DNA of 64,000 nucleotides, taken from assembly GCA_934668765.1 (NCBI GenBank), contig CAKUOH010000006.1, positions 1 through 64,000 of the forward strand. The letters are read 5' to 3'. The translations under genes and the position numbers were made by a program. Origin of the DNA: an uncultured Helicobacteraceae bacterium. Its GTDB lineage: Bacteria > Campylobacterota > Campylobacteria > Campylobacterales > Helicobacteraceae. Each line of letters begins with the position of its first letter. Positions within the stretch are counted from its first letter, which is position 1. Below are positions 7,821-16,912 of the stretch, one piece after another. A model generated the notes under the pieces. It made no database searches. It was not told the origin of the DNA and was given only the letters and a program-made list of their open reading frames with translations.

Positions 7821-8729
7821 CTAATTTAGCTTAAATAATGCCTCGCCAAAGCGAATCTTTTCGCCTTGCTTGAAAATTTCAATATTTTGTGGCAAATCCG
7901 CATTAGATTCACCTGAATCTATGTTAGATTTAGACGATTCCACAAATAGCACGATTGTCGAACCCATCTTAAACATTCCAAGTTCCTCTCCCTTGCGGAT
8001 AAATTTTGGCTCTTTGTAGAAAAATTCCTGCTTTTTGCCACTAAAAGATTCTTGCAATTTTGGCTCGACATAAAAGATGATTTGCCCCACATTTAGCGCA
8101 CCCACCGCGACAAAATACAATTTCGCGCCATTTTTCATTCGCGCACTCAAAACCACGCGCTCATTGTGGATAAAAAGATTTTGATTTTTGACAAGCGATT
8201 TTTTATGCACGGGCAAGAGTTTGCCCGTAAAATGCACGATAGATTCTACAAACATATCGCAAGGCGCGTGATAGCGGTGATAATCGCGCGGAGCGAGGTA
8301 GAGATTCGCATAATAGAGATTTGGCGACAAATCTCTTGCACTCACGCCCAAAAGTGGCGCGACTTCGTAAGAAAAGCCCTTGATTTGCAACGCCCTGCCT
8401 TGCGCGACTTTGCCACTTTCAATCACAAGGCTATCACTAGGCGAAATGATAATATTTTCGCTTTTATCAAAATCGCGCATTTTGCGCAGTCCACGCGTGA
8501 AAAGCTCATTTAGGCTTTTATAGGATTCTAAAGGCGGAAATTCGCTTAAAGAAATATTAAAAAATGCCACATATTTTGCATTGATAAAGCTCTGAATTGT
8601 GCTTGGAAAGCGGATATTTGCGATGCTACCAAAGCAAAGTGAGATGATTTTACTCCAATTTAGCGCGTAGATTGCCACGCAAAATAGGGCGATTGCAACG
8701 CAAAGCAGAATAATTTTTGTCAAAGTCAT
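7821..8729 (-). CDS. psd: Phosphatidylserine decarboxylase
   Basis: A 302-residue pyruvoyl enzyme that makes phosphatidylethanolamine at the inner membrane. The N-terminus has a transmembrane helix (ILLCVAIALFCVAIYAL). YHRYHAPCD is the family's His motif, and GST in FKMGSTIVLF marks the self-cleavage site (LGST in most family members; Met replaces Leu here) where the Ser becomes the pyruvoyl group. After it a Ser/Asp/Asn-rich insert (ESSKSNIDSGESNAD) lengthens the alpha chain and is coded by GATTC/GAATC-rich DNA. It is convergent with rlmB across a gap holding a degenerate repeat. Confidence 0.93.
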   Translation of the reverse strand: MTLTKIILLCVAIALFCVAIYALNWSKIISLCFGSIANIRFPSTIQSFINAKYVAFFNISLSEFPPLESYKSLNELFTRGLRKMRDFDKSENIIISPSDSLVIESGKVAQGRALQIKGFSYEVAPLLGVSARDLSPNLYYANLYLAPRDYHRYHAPCDMFVESIVHFTGKLLPVHKKSLVKNQNLFIHNERVVLSARMKNGAKLYFVAVGALNVGQIIFYVEPKLQESFSGKKQEFFYKEPKFIRKGEELGMFKMGSTIVLFVESSKSNIDSGESNADLPQNIEIFKQGEKIRFGEALFKLN

Positions 8730-8975
8730 TGTGATTCCTTAAGGGATTTGTGATTTGGCTTCAAATGTCGCCTTTTTTTGAAAAAAATTTTTTGCGGATT
8801 CTAATGACTTACGATTTAAGTTTAGCTTAAAGATTTGAGTTTTTGGGTTTTTTGGATTACTTTGCGCGATTTGTCGATTCGCCTCGCAACGACAAATTGA
8901 AATATTTTTGATTCGTATTTGATTTGTGGATTGCCACGAATTTACTTTGTAGATTCTCACAAATGAGGAAAAATT

Positions 8976-9719
8976 TTATTCTCTATATGTTTGCCACACA
9001 GGCATTTCATATAGATTTGGGCGATTTACCAAATATTCAAATGGCTTAAATCGCTCTTTGTAGCCCAAAGAGCCGTGATTTTGTATCCAATAGCCCGGAT
9101 AAAGATATTTCACACCCAAATCCTGCGCAATTTCAAATTGCTTTAAAAGCGAAAATGTCCCCAAAGATAGATTTGCATAATCGTGGTCATAGAAAAAATA
9201 AATCGCGCTCATCGCCCTAAATGCGCTCAAAATATCCACAAGTGCCACTGCTACGAGCCGCTCACCTTCAAAAAAGCAAATCTCTTTGCCAAATCCACCG
9301 CGCCCATCGACAAACATATAATTATATTTGTCCCTATCTATTTGATTGTATTCCCAGCCCTTTTTAATGTTCATTTGGCTGTGGTATTTATTGTAAAGGG
9401 CGACTTTGTCAATGTGATAGCTGGGCGACTTAAATTCAGTGCGAATGTGGGCATTTTTGCGTAAGATTCGCTTGTGATTTTTTGATGGTTTGAAATCGCC
9501 AACTAGATAACGAATCGAGACGCAACGATTGCAAAAATCACAAAATGGCGCAAAAAACATTTCGCCAAATCGCCGCCACCCACGCTCTAAAAGGGCATTG
9601 TAAAATTCCTCTTTGCATTGCTCAATGGCAGCATAATGAAAGCGCGTCTCCAAGCCCTCAATATAGGCACAATCACTAAATGAATAATAAAAAAATGCGT
9701 TTTTATAACTTCTATCCAA
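8976..9719 (-). CDS. bpt: Aspartate/glutamate leucyltransferase (N-end rule)
   Basis: A 247-residue GNAT-fold aminoacyl-tRNA-protein transferase of the ATE1/Bpt family, which adds Leu to N-terminal Asp or Glu of proteins and so marks them for ClpAP-type degradation. Evidence: the Cys-rich [14 protein letters not shown] motif near residue 58, [20 protein letters not shown] in the catalytic fold, and [22 protein letters not shown] near the C-terminus. The gene overlaps hemC by eight bases and is the last of a hisS-hemC-bpt run on the minus strand. About 245 bases downstream, before psd, hold only repeat fragments. Confidence 0.92.
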   Translation of the reverse strand: MDRSYKNAFFYYSFSDCAYIEGLETRFHYAAIEQCKEEFYNALLERGWRRFGEMFFAPFCDFCNRCVSIRYLVGDFKPSKNHKRILRKNAHIRTEFKSPSYHIDKVALYNKYHSQMNIKKGWEYNQIDRDKYNYMFVDGRGGFGKEICFFEGERLVAVALVDILSAFRAMSAIYFFYDHDYANLSLGTFSLLKQFEIAQDLGVKYLYPGYWIQNHGSLGYKERFKPFEYLVNRPNLYEMPVWQTYRE

Positions 9720-10677
9720 AGTAATCCTCTATCATCGCTAGGGCTTCATTTAAAAGCGTTTTTGCGCCTTTTTGTTCGCAAATGGCAAATAATTTTTGTG
9801 CAAGGGCTTTGGCGTTTTGAATGGTTAAATCTGCGTTAGATTTATGCGAATCAAAAATAGATTCACGCAAAATCTTTGTCCCATTTGGCAATCCCAAAAT
9901 GGCGTGAATTTCTAGCGAATCGTCATTTAACTTCGCATTTACGCCGATAGGCACTTGACAGCCACCATCGCATAATCGCACAAATTCTCTCTCCGCTTCG
10001 CACTCTAATTGCGTGGTTTTGTCATTTAGATTTGCCAAAATTTCTGCAATTTCGCTATCTGCCCTACACTCTAGCCCAAGCGCACCTTGTCCCATCGCTG
10101 GAATCATCGCGCTTGTCGCAAATGGCACGATGAATCGCATTTCATTTTCTATGATTCCTAGCCGATTCACACCTGCCTTTGCTAGGATTATGGCATCAAA
10201 TTCGCCAGAATTTAGCTTTTTAAGGCGCGTTTGCACATTGCCACGCAGACTTAATGTCTCCAAATCCGCACGAATAGCTTTGATTTGCATTGCCCTGCGA
10301 AGCGAAGTCGTGCCGACTTTCGCGCCTTTGGGAAGCGAATCTAAATTGCCAAATCTATCGCTTAAAAAGCAGTCGCGCACATCTTCGCGCTTGGTAATTG
10401 CGGCAAGTTGCAAGCCACTAGGCAAAATCACAGGCACATCTTTTAGCGAATGCACGGCTAAATCGATTGTGCCATTTAGCAATCTATCCTCTAATTCTTT
10501 GGTAAAAAGTCCCTTGCCACCGATTTTAGCAAGTGGTGCGTCCAAGATTTTGTCGCCTGTGGTTTTGATGATTTCAAGGCGCGATTCAAAGCCCAAATGC
10601 GCTAATTTGTCTTTGATAAAATTTGCCTGCCATAGGGCTAGGACGCTACCCCTTGTGCCGATTGTGATTGCTTTCAT
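9712..10677 (-). CDS. hemC: Hydroxymethylbilane synthase (porphobilinogen deaminase)
   Basis: A 321-residue cytoplasmic enzyme that polymerises four porphobilinogen units to hydroxymethylbilane in haem synthesis. It begins with [15 protein letters not shown] and has HSLKDVP in the active site. The Cys of DGGCQVPIG carries the dipyrromethane cofactor. It directly abuts hisS upstream and overlaps bpt downstream, indicating one transcript. A short Ser/Asn/Asp-rich stretch ([15 protein letters not shown]) in the C-terminal domain is another example of the local low-complexity inserts. Confidence 0.96.
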   Translation of the reverse strand: MKAITIGTRGSVLALWQANFIKDKLAHLGFESRLEIIKTTGDKILDAPLAKIGGKGLFTKELEDRLLNGTIDLAVHSLKDVPVILPSGLQLAAITKREDVRDCFLSDRFGNLDSLPKGAKVGTTSLRRAMQIKAIRADLETLSLRGNVQTRLKKLNSGEFDAIILAKAGVNRLGIIENEMRFIVPFATSAMIPAMGQGALGLECRADSEIAEILANLNDKTTQLECEAEREFVRLCDGGCQVPIGVNAKLNDDSLEIHAILGLPNGTKILRESIFDSHKSNADLTIQNAKALAQKLFAICEQKGAKTLLNEALAMIEDYFG

Positions 10678-11991
10678 TTATGCTCTCAAAAGTTCGATTG
10701 CTTTTAAAATCGAAATGCCCTTCATTTGCATTCCGCTTGTCATATTTTTTAGCGTAATGCCCTTGCTTTTCATCTCATCATCGCCGATAACTGCGACAAA
10801 TTCGTGCCCTTTGGAGTTTGCGTAAGAAAATGGCTTTTTGATTTTAGCAATGTCTGGATACACTTCGCTTGGAATCTTGCTACGGCGGAAAGATTCGGCG
10901 ATTTTGTAGGCGTAATTGAAGTGTTTTTCATCAAGGCAGATTATTAGCACCCGCGCAGAAGGCTGCTTTTTGACTTCACCAAGTGCCACAAGTAGCCTAT
11001 CTATGCCGATACTAGCACCAACGCCACTAATTTTTTCTTTTGAAAAAGTCGCTGTTAGATTGTCATATCGTCCTCCGCTACACACGCTACCTAAATCTTT
11101 GTGGCGATTTAGTGTGCTTTCATAAACTATGCCCGTGTAGTATCCTAGCCCTCGCGCGATTGCAAAATTCACACGGTAGCAGTCTCTATCCATATTTAAT
11201 CCGCTTAAAATATCATACACGCGCTCAATCTCACAAATCCCTTGACGCAACTCATCATTCCATTCCTTTAAATGCGCAATTTCGCTAAAAAATTCCTCCG
11301 CATTGCCTATTTGCTTAATGCTTGTGGTTTCAAGTAAATCCTTTGCCGTTTTTGCAGGGATAATCTTTGTAAGTTCATCGCACACGGATTTATGTCCGAT
11401 TTTATCGATTTTATCAATGATTCGCAAAATCGCATTTATTTCGCCCTCCACGCCAAAATGGGCGCAGATTCCATTTAAAATCTTGCGATTATTTAGCCAA
11501 ATGGTAAATTCATCAAGTCCCAAAGCACACAATGACGCATAAATCACTTGCACGATTTCCGCATCACAGGCGATTGAATCGCTACCGATAAAGTCAAAAT
11601 CACATTGCGTAAATTCCCTATATCGCCCTTTTTGCGCCCGCTCTCCGCGAAAAACATTGCCGATTGCATATCGTTTAAATGGCAAATCAATCTCACTTCT
11701 ATGCTGTGAGATAAACCTTGCTAGTGGCACAGTTTGGTCAAATCGTAGCGCCACATCTCGCCCCCCGTGGTCTTTGAATCGATATAGTTCTTTTTGAATC
11801 TCTTCGCTGCCCTGTTTTACCAAAATATCGGCATATTCCAAATGTGGCGTTTCAATCGGCATAAAGCCAAAATTTTCAAACTCCGCACTTAAGATTCGCA
11901 AGAGTTTGGACTTTGCCATAGCTTCATTAGGCAGTCTATCTTTGAATCCGCTCAAAACTCGCGGGGTAATGATACTATCTTCAGTCGCCAT
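10678..11991 (-). CDS. hisS: Histidyl-tRNA synthetase
   Basis: A 437-residue class II synthetase that charges tRNA-His. Motif 2 ([29 protein letters not shown]), the histidine-specific motif [11 protein letters not shown] and motif 3 ([12 protein letters not shown]) are all intact, followed by the anticodon-binding domain. First gene of the hisS-hemC-bpt run; its ATG lies 94 bases from the divergently transcribed waaF start. Normal length for the family. Confidence 0.97.
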   Translation of the reverse strand: MATEDSIITPRVLSGFKDRLPNEAMAKSKLLRILSAEFENFGFMPIETPHLEYADILVKQGSEEIQKELYRFKDHGGRDVALRFDQTVPLARFISQHRSEIDLPFKRYAIGNVFRGERAQKGRYREFTQCDFDFIGSDSIACDAEIVQVIYASLCALGLDEFTIWLNNRKILNGICAHFGVEGEINAILRIIDKIDKIGHKSVCDELTKIIPAKTAKDLLETTSIKQIGNAEEFFSEIAHLKEWNDELRQGICEIERVYDILSGLNMDRDCYRVNFAIARGLGYYTGIVYESTLNRHKDLGSVCSGGRYDNLTATFSKEKISGVGASIGIDRLLVALGEVKKQPSARVLIICLDEKHFNYAYKIAESFRRSKIPSEVYPDIAKIKKPFSYANSKGHEFVAVIGDDEMKSKGITLKNMTSGMQMKGISILKAIELLRA

Positions 11992-12085
11992 ACTTTTAAA
12001 AAATCCTAAATTTTAAACTTAAAAATTGCGGATTCTAGCTAAAATAACCTTTAAATTTTACCTTAATTTTTGGGGGATTTGCAAA

Positions 12086-13162
12086 ATGGATTCGCAGGAA
12101 TTAAAGATTTTGCTTCGATTGCCAAATTGGCTTGGAGATGCCGTTATGATAAGCCCAGCCTTTGAGTTATTAAAGGCGCATTTTAAAAGCGCGAAATTTT
12201 ATATTATCGGCACGGAGGCAAGTTGCGGGATTTATAGCAGAGATTTGCGCGTGGAAAAAGTATTTATTGATTCGACAAAAAAAGGCGAAAATGGGCGCAA
12301 AAATAATCTAAAAGATAGATTTGTGGCTACAAAAAAATTTGCGCACAAGATTCGCGAATCGATTTTGCAAAATGCCGATAGTGCGGGAGAAATCGACATT
12401 GCACTAGATTTTACAAATCACTTTTTTTCGACATTTTTGCTCTATCTCACAGGTGCAAAGATTCGCGTGGGATATGCAAAAAATATGCGTTCATTTTTGC
12501 TAAATAAGCGCGTTAGATTCATTAAAAATATTCATCAAGTGGCAAGTTATATGAATCTTGTCAATGAAATATGTGGCAAAAAAATTATAAAAAAAATGGA
12601 TTTAAACTTGCGCGAATCCTTGCTAAAATCCGCGCCTTTGAAATTGCAAAATCGCGTAATTAAGGGCTTTAAAAATGATGATTTGCTTTGCATCGGTATA
12701 AATCCGGGGGCAGCGTATGGAAGCGCAAAGCGGTGGGAAGAGCGATATTTTGTGGAGATTATCTTGCATTTTTTGAAAAATGATTGCGCGGTGTTTGTCT
12801 TTGGCAATGATAGCCTAAATCTGCCCGAATCTATTACGCAAAATCCGCGATTTCATAATCTAATCGGGCAAACGACAATTACCGAATTAGTCGATTACAT
12901 CGCGCAAATGGATATTTTTATAAGCAATGATAGCGGTCCTATGCACATAGCAGCGGCATTTCGTGTGCCACTCATTGCGATTTTTGGCGCGACAGATTCG
13001 CGTGAAACTTCGCCGTGGGTGGATAATGCGGTGATTTTGGATAAGCATTTGCCTTGCGCTCCGTGCAAAAAGCGTGAATGTCCTTTGGAGCATCATAATT
13101 GTATGAAGCTAATTACGCCCGATGAAGTGATAGAGCGCGTGAATGGCATTTTGGAGACTTGA
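12086..13162 (+). CDS. waaF: ADP-heptose:LPS heptosyltransferase II
   Basis: A family 9 glycosyltransferase (358 residues from ATG 12086) that adds the second heptose to the LPS inner core on the cytoplasmic face of the inner membrane. The start has TGGGGGA nine bases upstream, so I prefer it to the upstream ATG at 12026. Family signatures: LLRLPNWLGDAVMISPAFELL at the N-terminus, NPGAAYGSAKRWEERYF, and NDSGPMHIAAAFRVPLIAIFGATD. The terminal Cys cluster (CAPCKKRECPLEHHNC) is typical of WaaF. It is divergent from hisS. Confidence 0.93.
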   Translation: MDSQELKILLRLPNWLGDAVMISPAFELLKAHFKSAKFYIIGTEASCGIYSRDLRVEKVFIDSTKKGENGRKNNLKDRFVATKKFAHKIRESILQNADSAGEIDIALDFTNHFFSTFLLYLTGAKIRVGYAKNMRSFLLNKRVRFIKNIHQVASYMNLVNEICGKKIIKKMDLNLRESLLKSAPLKLQNRVIKGFKNDDLLCIGINPGAAYGSAKRWEERYFVEIILHFLKNDCAVFVFGNDSLNLPESITQNPRFHNLIGQTTITELVDYIAQMDIFISNDSGPMHIAAAFRVPLIAIFGATDSRETSPWVDNAVILDKHLPCAPCKKRECPLEHHNCMKLITPDEVIERVNGILET

Positions 13163-13292
13163 AAAAGCGCGATTGTCCCTTTGACAATTTACTAAATAAA
13201 CTTCGGCTATGCCTTGTTTTCACGGGATTCTGCGCACTCAAGCACTTGTATAGACAAAAAGATTCAAGTATGATTTTGCACACAAAATCATA

Positions 13293-14847
13293 TCACTCAA
13301 ACTTCATACTTTTTACGCCAAAGACATAATCAAATCCAAAATAATCCAACTTTTTGTTATATCTGTCATTATTTGGCTTAAAAAATGAACCTATCATAAA
13401 ATAATCTATCTTAAATTTTTCCAGCTCATACACGATTTGGGCATTCTCTCCATATAAAGATTTTTGCGATTCGACATATTTGCACAGAGCATTCCACTTA
13501 ATGCGCAAATCCGCGTATTGATAAATCGTGTAGGCAAAAAATGCTATCATCGCCCCACCTAAAACTAACATAAATTTTTTAGAAAAAATATAAGTTTTTA
13601 GATAGAGCAAACAAATGCAAATTAGCATTATCAAATCTATGCTTCTTGCCCGAAGTGGCATATTTTTGGCAAATTGCAAATATGAAAGCCCCATCAAAAT
13701 CCACGCACACAGCGACACTAGAATGATTAGATTTATACTATTTGGATTTGTGCGATAGATATAAAGCTGCATAAAAAATAAGGTAAAAATCCCAAGCAGT
13801 GGCATTTGCACCAAGAGTGTGCAAAATAGGCAAAGCGATAGCGTAAAAATCACCACTTTTTTATATAACATTTTCGCTGTGTAGATTCTAAAAAAGGCGC
13901 AAGAAAAAATTATTATTAGCGCAATCATCGGCGTTTTAGCGGCGAAATTTGATAGCACGACAAAGATTCGTGCCATTTTTTCACCCAAACTTAACGCCCA
14001 AATCTCACCCAAACTCATATAATCATATCGCGCTATTTCGGTAGCGATTCGCGCATTTGTCCCGGGCGCGGTTATCAAATATAGTAGCCCAAGAATGATA
14101 AGCGCAAAAGAGATTTTATAATAAATGGGCGATTTTATTTTATGGATTTTTAATGCGATAAATAGCGTTGTGTAGGCAAGTATCATAAATACGCATAGCG
14201 TTTCGTTGCTCATCGCACTAGTTAGACTTAATATTAGTAGCAAAAATATGGCTATTTTAGATTCGAGCTTTTTAAAAAATACTAGTTTTTTGCCAAATCG
14301 TTGCAATAAAAAGATTTTGATATGAATCATTATTAAAACTACGCCAACGCCACCCCAAAGGTAATTCACGCTCCCATCGCCCCACAAAAATATCGATTCA
14401 AAGGCTATTGTGGTGCAGAGCAAAAATAGCATTGTGATTAGCAAAAATATATCTTGCACATTAAATCTGCGCCTAAAGTCCCAAAATAGCAAAATATGCA
14501 AACCTAAAATAAAAATCACGCCCAAAATGGCGTTGATAAAATCAAAAAGATATGGATTTAATCGCACGATAAATGCGCCATAAAGTAGCTCATAGATTCG
14601 CGCATTCCACGATTTATAAGAGTAAATGAGACTTGCGATGCCATTGCTATTTTTTAGTAGCAAATAATCATCGCCCACTAGCGGGAGCAGGGCGTTTAGC
14701 GTCAATAAAAATGCAAATAAAATTAGGCAGATTAAAGCGCAAGTTTTGCAAGAAATGTCTTTATGGATAATTTCTTTATGATGATTTTGTAGCGAATCGC
14801 TTGTTAATCGGGGATTCTTAATCGGGGGGGGGGATTAGCTTTTTCAT
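13293..14847 (-). CDS. Phase-variable DUF6056-type polytopic membrane protein (GT-C-like), frame-off
   Basis: The body is a roughly 470-residue integral membrane protein with about a dozen hydrophobic helices. GDGSVNYLWGG, SNETLCVF and TAPGTNARIA match the DUF6056 family, thought to be GT-C-type enzymes of surface polysaccharide modification. The true start appears to be ATG 14847-14845, with AAGGA seven bases upstream. Five codons later comes a C10 tract (G10 on the plus strand, 14824-14833). With 10 units the frame ends after a few codons at TAA; with 9 or 12 it would run through KNPRL... and an extra N-terminal transmembrane helix into the body (517 residues for 9). As sequenced it is off, except for possible weak initiation at TTG 14705. 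Confidence 0.8.
14824..14833. repeat. G10/C10 slippage tract in the 5' end of the DUF6056 gene
   Basis: Ten consecutive G on the plus strand. The flanking TTAATCGGGG is partly duplicated just upstream (from about 14803), so the tract may have grown from a short direct duplication. Changing its length by one base switches the downstream gene's frame. Confidence 0.9.
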
Positions 14848-14927
14848 TATTAAATCCTTTGTTAAATAAAGTGTTAAAAAAAGTTGAAAAATCGCAATTT
14901 TATTACAAAATATTTTAAAATGTAAAT

Positions 14928-15048
14928 TGTGTAGATTATTAAAGAAACTTCGTTTTGTCGTGCCAAATCTTTCGATTCGCATTGCAATGATGGGGGGATT
15001 AGATTTATGGATTGTTTTGGATTCGTGGCAATTCTTGTAATGACGAAA
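14928..15048. repeat. Two copies of the dispersed repeat upstream of xerH
   Basis: The 250-base gap between the DUF6056 gene and xerH holds TAAAGAAACTTCGTTTTG...CGATTCGCATTGCAATGA and then GGATTGTTTTGG...GTGGCAATTC...GTAATGACG. Both are variants of the dispersed element seen at 16.8 kb and 50.9 kb. Confidence 0.65.
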
Positions 15049-15098
15049 ATTTTTAGATTCGCCGATTTATACGCAAAATTCACAAAAAAAGGCACACT

Positions 15099-16172
15099 AT
15101 GCGCTATGAGATTGATTGCGAAGATTCGTTTGATAAAAATCTGCTTTTTTGGATTGAGCGATTTTTGCATTTTAAAATCACCTCTTTAAGTTCGCGCAAT
15201 GTGCGTGATAAAGACGCGCTAAATGGCATTTTAAATGAATTGCGATTTGGCATAAAAAATATCGCTGATTTAAAGGCACTATCCAAAAAGACGCGCAATA
15301 TCGGGCTTATTGGCATAAATACTTATGCAAATCCGCTAATTAGGCTATTTATCTATCTGCAAGGCTTTGGATTTGCGAGTATGCGTGAGATTGATGAAGA
15401 AAAATTGCGCGATTTTATCGCTGTGGAGTGCGCTTCGCTAAGTAATGCGAGTAAAAAAAACTACCGCATCGCAATCATCGGCTTTTTTGCCTTTATCGAC
15501 AAGCACAATGAGGACGCGCAGGGCAAAAGCTATATTTTTAATATTGAGTTAAAAAATATCGGCGATATTCGTGGTAAGAGTGTGGAGAAACTGCCTTCAT
15601 ATCTCAATGAAAGCGAAGTGGCGCGGTTTATCACTGCCATTGATGAATTTCCATTTAGCGATAAGACGATTTATCGCAACAAGCTGATTTTAAAGATGAT
15701 TTTATACACGGGGATTCGCGTGAGTGAGGCTTTAAATCTCAAACAAAAAGACATTAGCCAAAAAGATGAGTATTTTATTCTCCAAGTGCGTGGCAAGGGG
15801 AATAAACCGCGAATTGTAATGATTTTTAAAAGGCATATCGAATCGTTGCTAGATTCGTGGCTATCGCAAAAAAGGGCGATGAATCTAAAAAGCGATTTGG
15901 TTTTTTGCAACTTTAAGGACAAAATTTTGACACAGGCTTATGTTAGTCGCGTGGTGGAGCAGGTTTTGAGCTATGCAGGGATTCGCAAGGAAAAAAATGG
16001 AGCGCATTTGCTTCGCCATAGCTTTGCGACTTTGCTTTATCAAAAGAGTTTGGATTTGATTTTGGTGCAGGAAGCTTTGGGGCATTCAAGTATCGCTACA
16101 TCGCGAATCTACACGCATTTTGATACTTCGCGCCTACAAAAAACCACGAGCATTATGCCAAATGGGGAGTGA
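15099..16172 (+). CDS. xerH: XerH-type tyrosine recombinase
   Basis: A 357-residue site-specific recombinase, the length of H. pylori XerH, which resolves chromosome dimers at difH with one protein instead of XerC and XerD. The N-terminal core-binding domain is followed by the catalytic domain with Arg in TGIRVSEALNL, HLLRHSFATLL (His-x-x-Arg), LGHSS and the nucleophile Tyr in SRIYTHFD. AAGG lies eight bases before ATG 15099. I could not find a convincing difH site in the window. It precedes the HicBA/restriction-modification block, but its full-length XerH form argues for a housekeeping role and not a phage integrase. Confidence 0.85.
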   Translation: MRYEIDCEDSFDKNLLFWIERFLHFKITSLSSRNVRDKDALNGILNELRFGIKNIADLKALSKKTRNIGLIGINTYANPLIRLFIYLQGFGFASMREIDEEKLRDFIAVECASLSNASKKNYRIAIIGFFAFIDKHNEDAQGKSYIFNIELKNIGDIRGKSVEKLPSYLNESEVARFITAIDEFPFSDKTIYRNKLILKMILYTGIRVSEALNLKQKDISQKDEYFILQVRGKGNKPRIVMIFKRHIESLLDSWLSQKRAMNLKSDLVFCNFKDKILTQAYVSRVVEQVLSYAGIRKEKNGAHLLRHSFATLLYQKSLDLILVQEALGHSSIATSRIYTHFDTSRLQKTTSIMPNGE

Positions 16173-16229
16173 AATAAGTGAGATAAAATTTATGCTAAAA
16201 TTGCACTAAAATCCATAAAAAAGACGGCT

Positions 16230-16451
16230 ATGCTAATAAACGCAGTGATAGAAAAGGACGAAAATGGCTACTTTGCTTTTGTGCCTGAATTAAAAGGTTG
16301 TGTAAGTGAGGGAAGTAGCTTTGAGGAAGCACGAGCAAATATTAAAGAAGCCATCGAGCTATATTTAGAGAGTTTGGGGGCAGATGAGATTTGGTATATT
16401 GTCGCAAAAGAGGCGATGATAACGCCTATCGAGGTGGCACTTGGGCGATAA
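16230..16451 (+). CDS. hicB: HicB-family antitoxin
   Basis: A 73-residue protein with the HicB degenerate RNase H-like fold: INAVIEKDENGYFAFVPELKGCVSEG, then FEEARANIKEAIELYLES. It overlaps the hicA-like gene by 11 bases, the usual arrangement for translational coupling. It lacks the C-terminal DNA-binding domain that longer HicB proteins carry, so self-repression may be weak. Located between xerH and a restriction-modification gene in an accessory block. Confidence 0.87.
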   Translation: MLINAVIEKDENGYFAFVPELKGCVSEGSSFEEARANIKEAIELYLESLGADEIWYIVAKEAMITPIEVALGR

Positions 16452-16638
16452 ACTCCCCAAACTTAACGCAAAAGAAGCGGAATCTTTGCTACTACAAAAT
16501 GGCTTTGTAGTGGATAGACAGAAAGGCAGTTATAGAATCTACAAAAAAGACTCTAAACGAATGGTTTTACCATACAACAGCTGGAAAACATTGCACCCAA
16601 AGATTATCAAAGCATTATTTGAGATTTTGGAGGGGTAA
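16441..16638 (+). CDS. hicA: HicA-like toxin lacking the catalytic histidine
   Basis: A 65-residue dsRBD-fold protein, TTG start inside the end of hicB. It follows the HicA plan (LNAKEAESLLLQNGFVVDRQKGSYRIYKK, then RMVLPYNSWKTLHPKIIKALFEIL). HicA mRNA interferases use a His in G-S-H-h; here the position is Tyr (KGSYRIY), and the later P-x-H is PYNS. Either the toxin is inactive, kept as a decoy or DNA-binding partner, or His in TLHPK substitutes. The family call is sound; activity is doubtful. Confidence 0.78.
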   Translation: MGDKLPKLNAKEAESLLLQNGFVVDRQKGSYRIYKKDSKRMVLPYNSWKTLHPKIIKALFEILEG

Positions 16639-16650
16639 AATTTAAAATCC

Positions 16651-16912
16651 CGTCATTGCGAGGAAGTGCGTAGCGACTAACGAAGTAATCCACTAATGAG
16701 ACTTGTGAATCAAATGTGAATCTGCTTACTTTGTGCGAATCTAAATGCAATTTTATTGATTTAATTTTGGGTTATTTGTTTTGTTTGGCTTTTAGATTCG
16801 CGCCCTTTGGATTACTAAAGAAACTTCGTTTTGCCACGAATCGCGTTGCAATTCTCGCAATGACGATAAAATCCCTATCCCTTGCGGAGGGGGTTAGGGG
16901 GTGGGTAGATTC
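16651..16912. repeat. Dispersed repeats at the 5' end of the restriction-modification gene
   Basis: First CCGTCATTGCGAGG...GTAGCGACTAACGAAGTAATCCAC (16651-16696), then GGATTACTAAAGAAACTTCG...TTTTGCCACGAATCGCGTTGC...CTCGCAATGACG (from 16806), then CCCTTGCGGAGGGGGTTAGGGGGTGGGTA to about 16912. The same three modules recur near 31.0 kb and 50.6 kb. They are translated as the first ~65 residues of the downstream open frame. Confidence 0.75.

Noticed and set aside
8739..8960. A 73-residue open frame between psd and bpt
   Set aside because: Low-complexity translation of an AT-rich gap with repeat fragments; no start signal and no family match.
10013..10825. A 270-residue plus-strand frame opposite hemC
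   Set aside because: Antisense shadow of a well-defined gene; Ser/Pro/Leu-rich nonsense protein.
14850..15098. A difH site next to xerH
   Set aside because: I saw no 28-40 bp near-palindromic site that I could defend; the gap is filled by dispersed repeats.
15099..16172. A phage or integrative-element integrase
   Set aside because: Length and domain plan fit XerH; no attachment-site repeats, phage genes or flanking tRNA were found.
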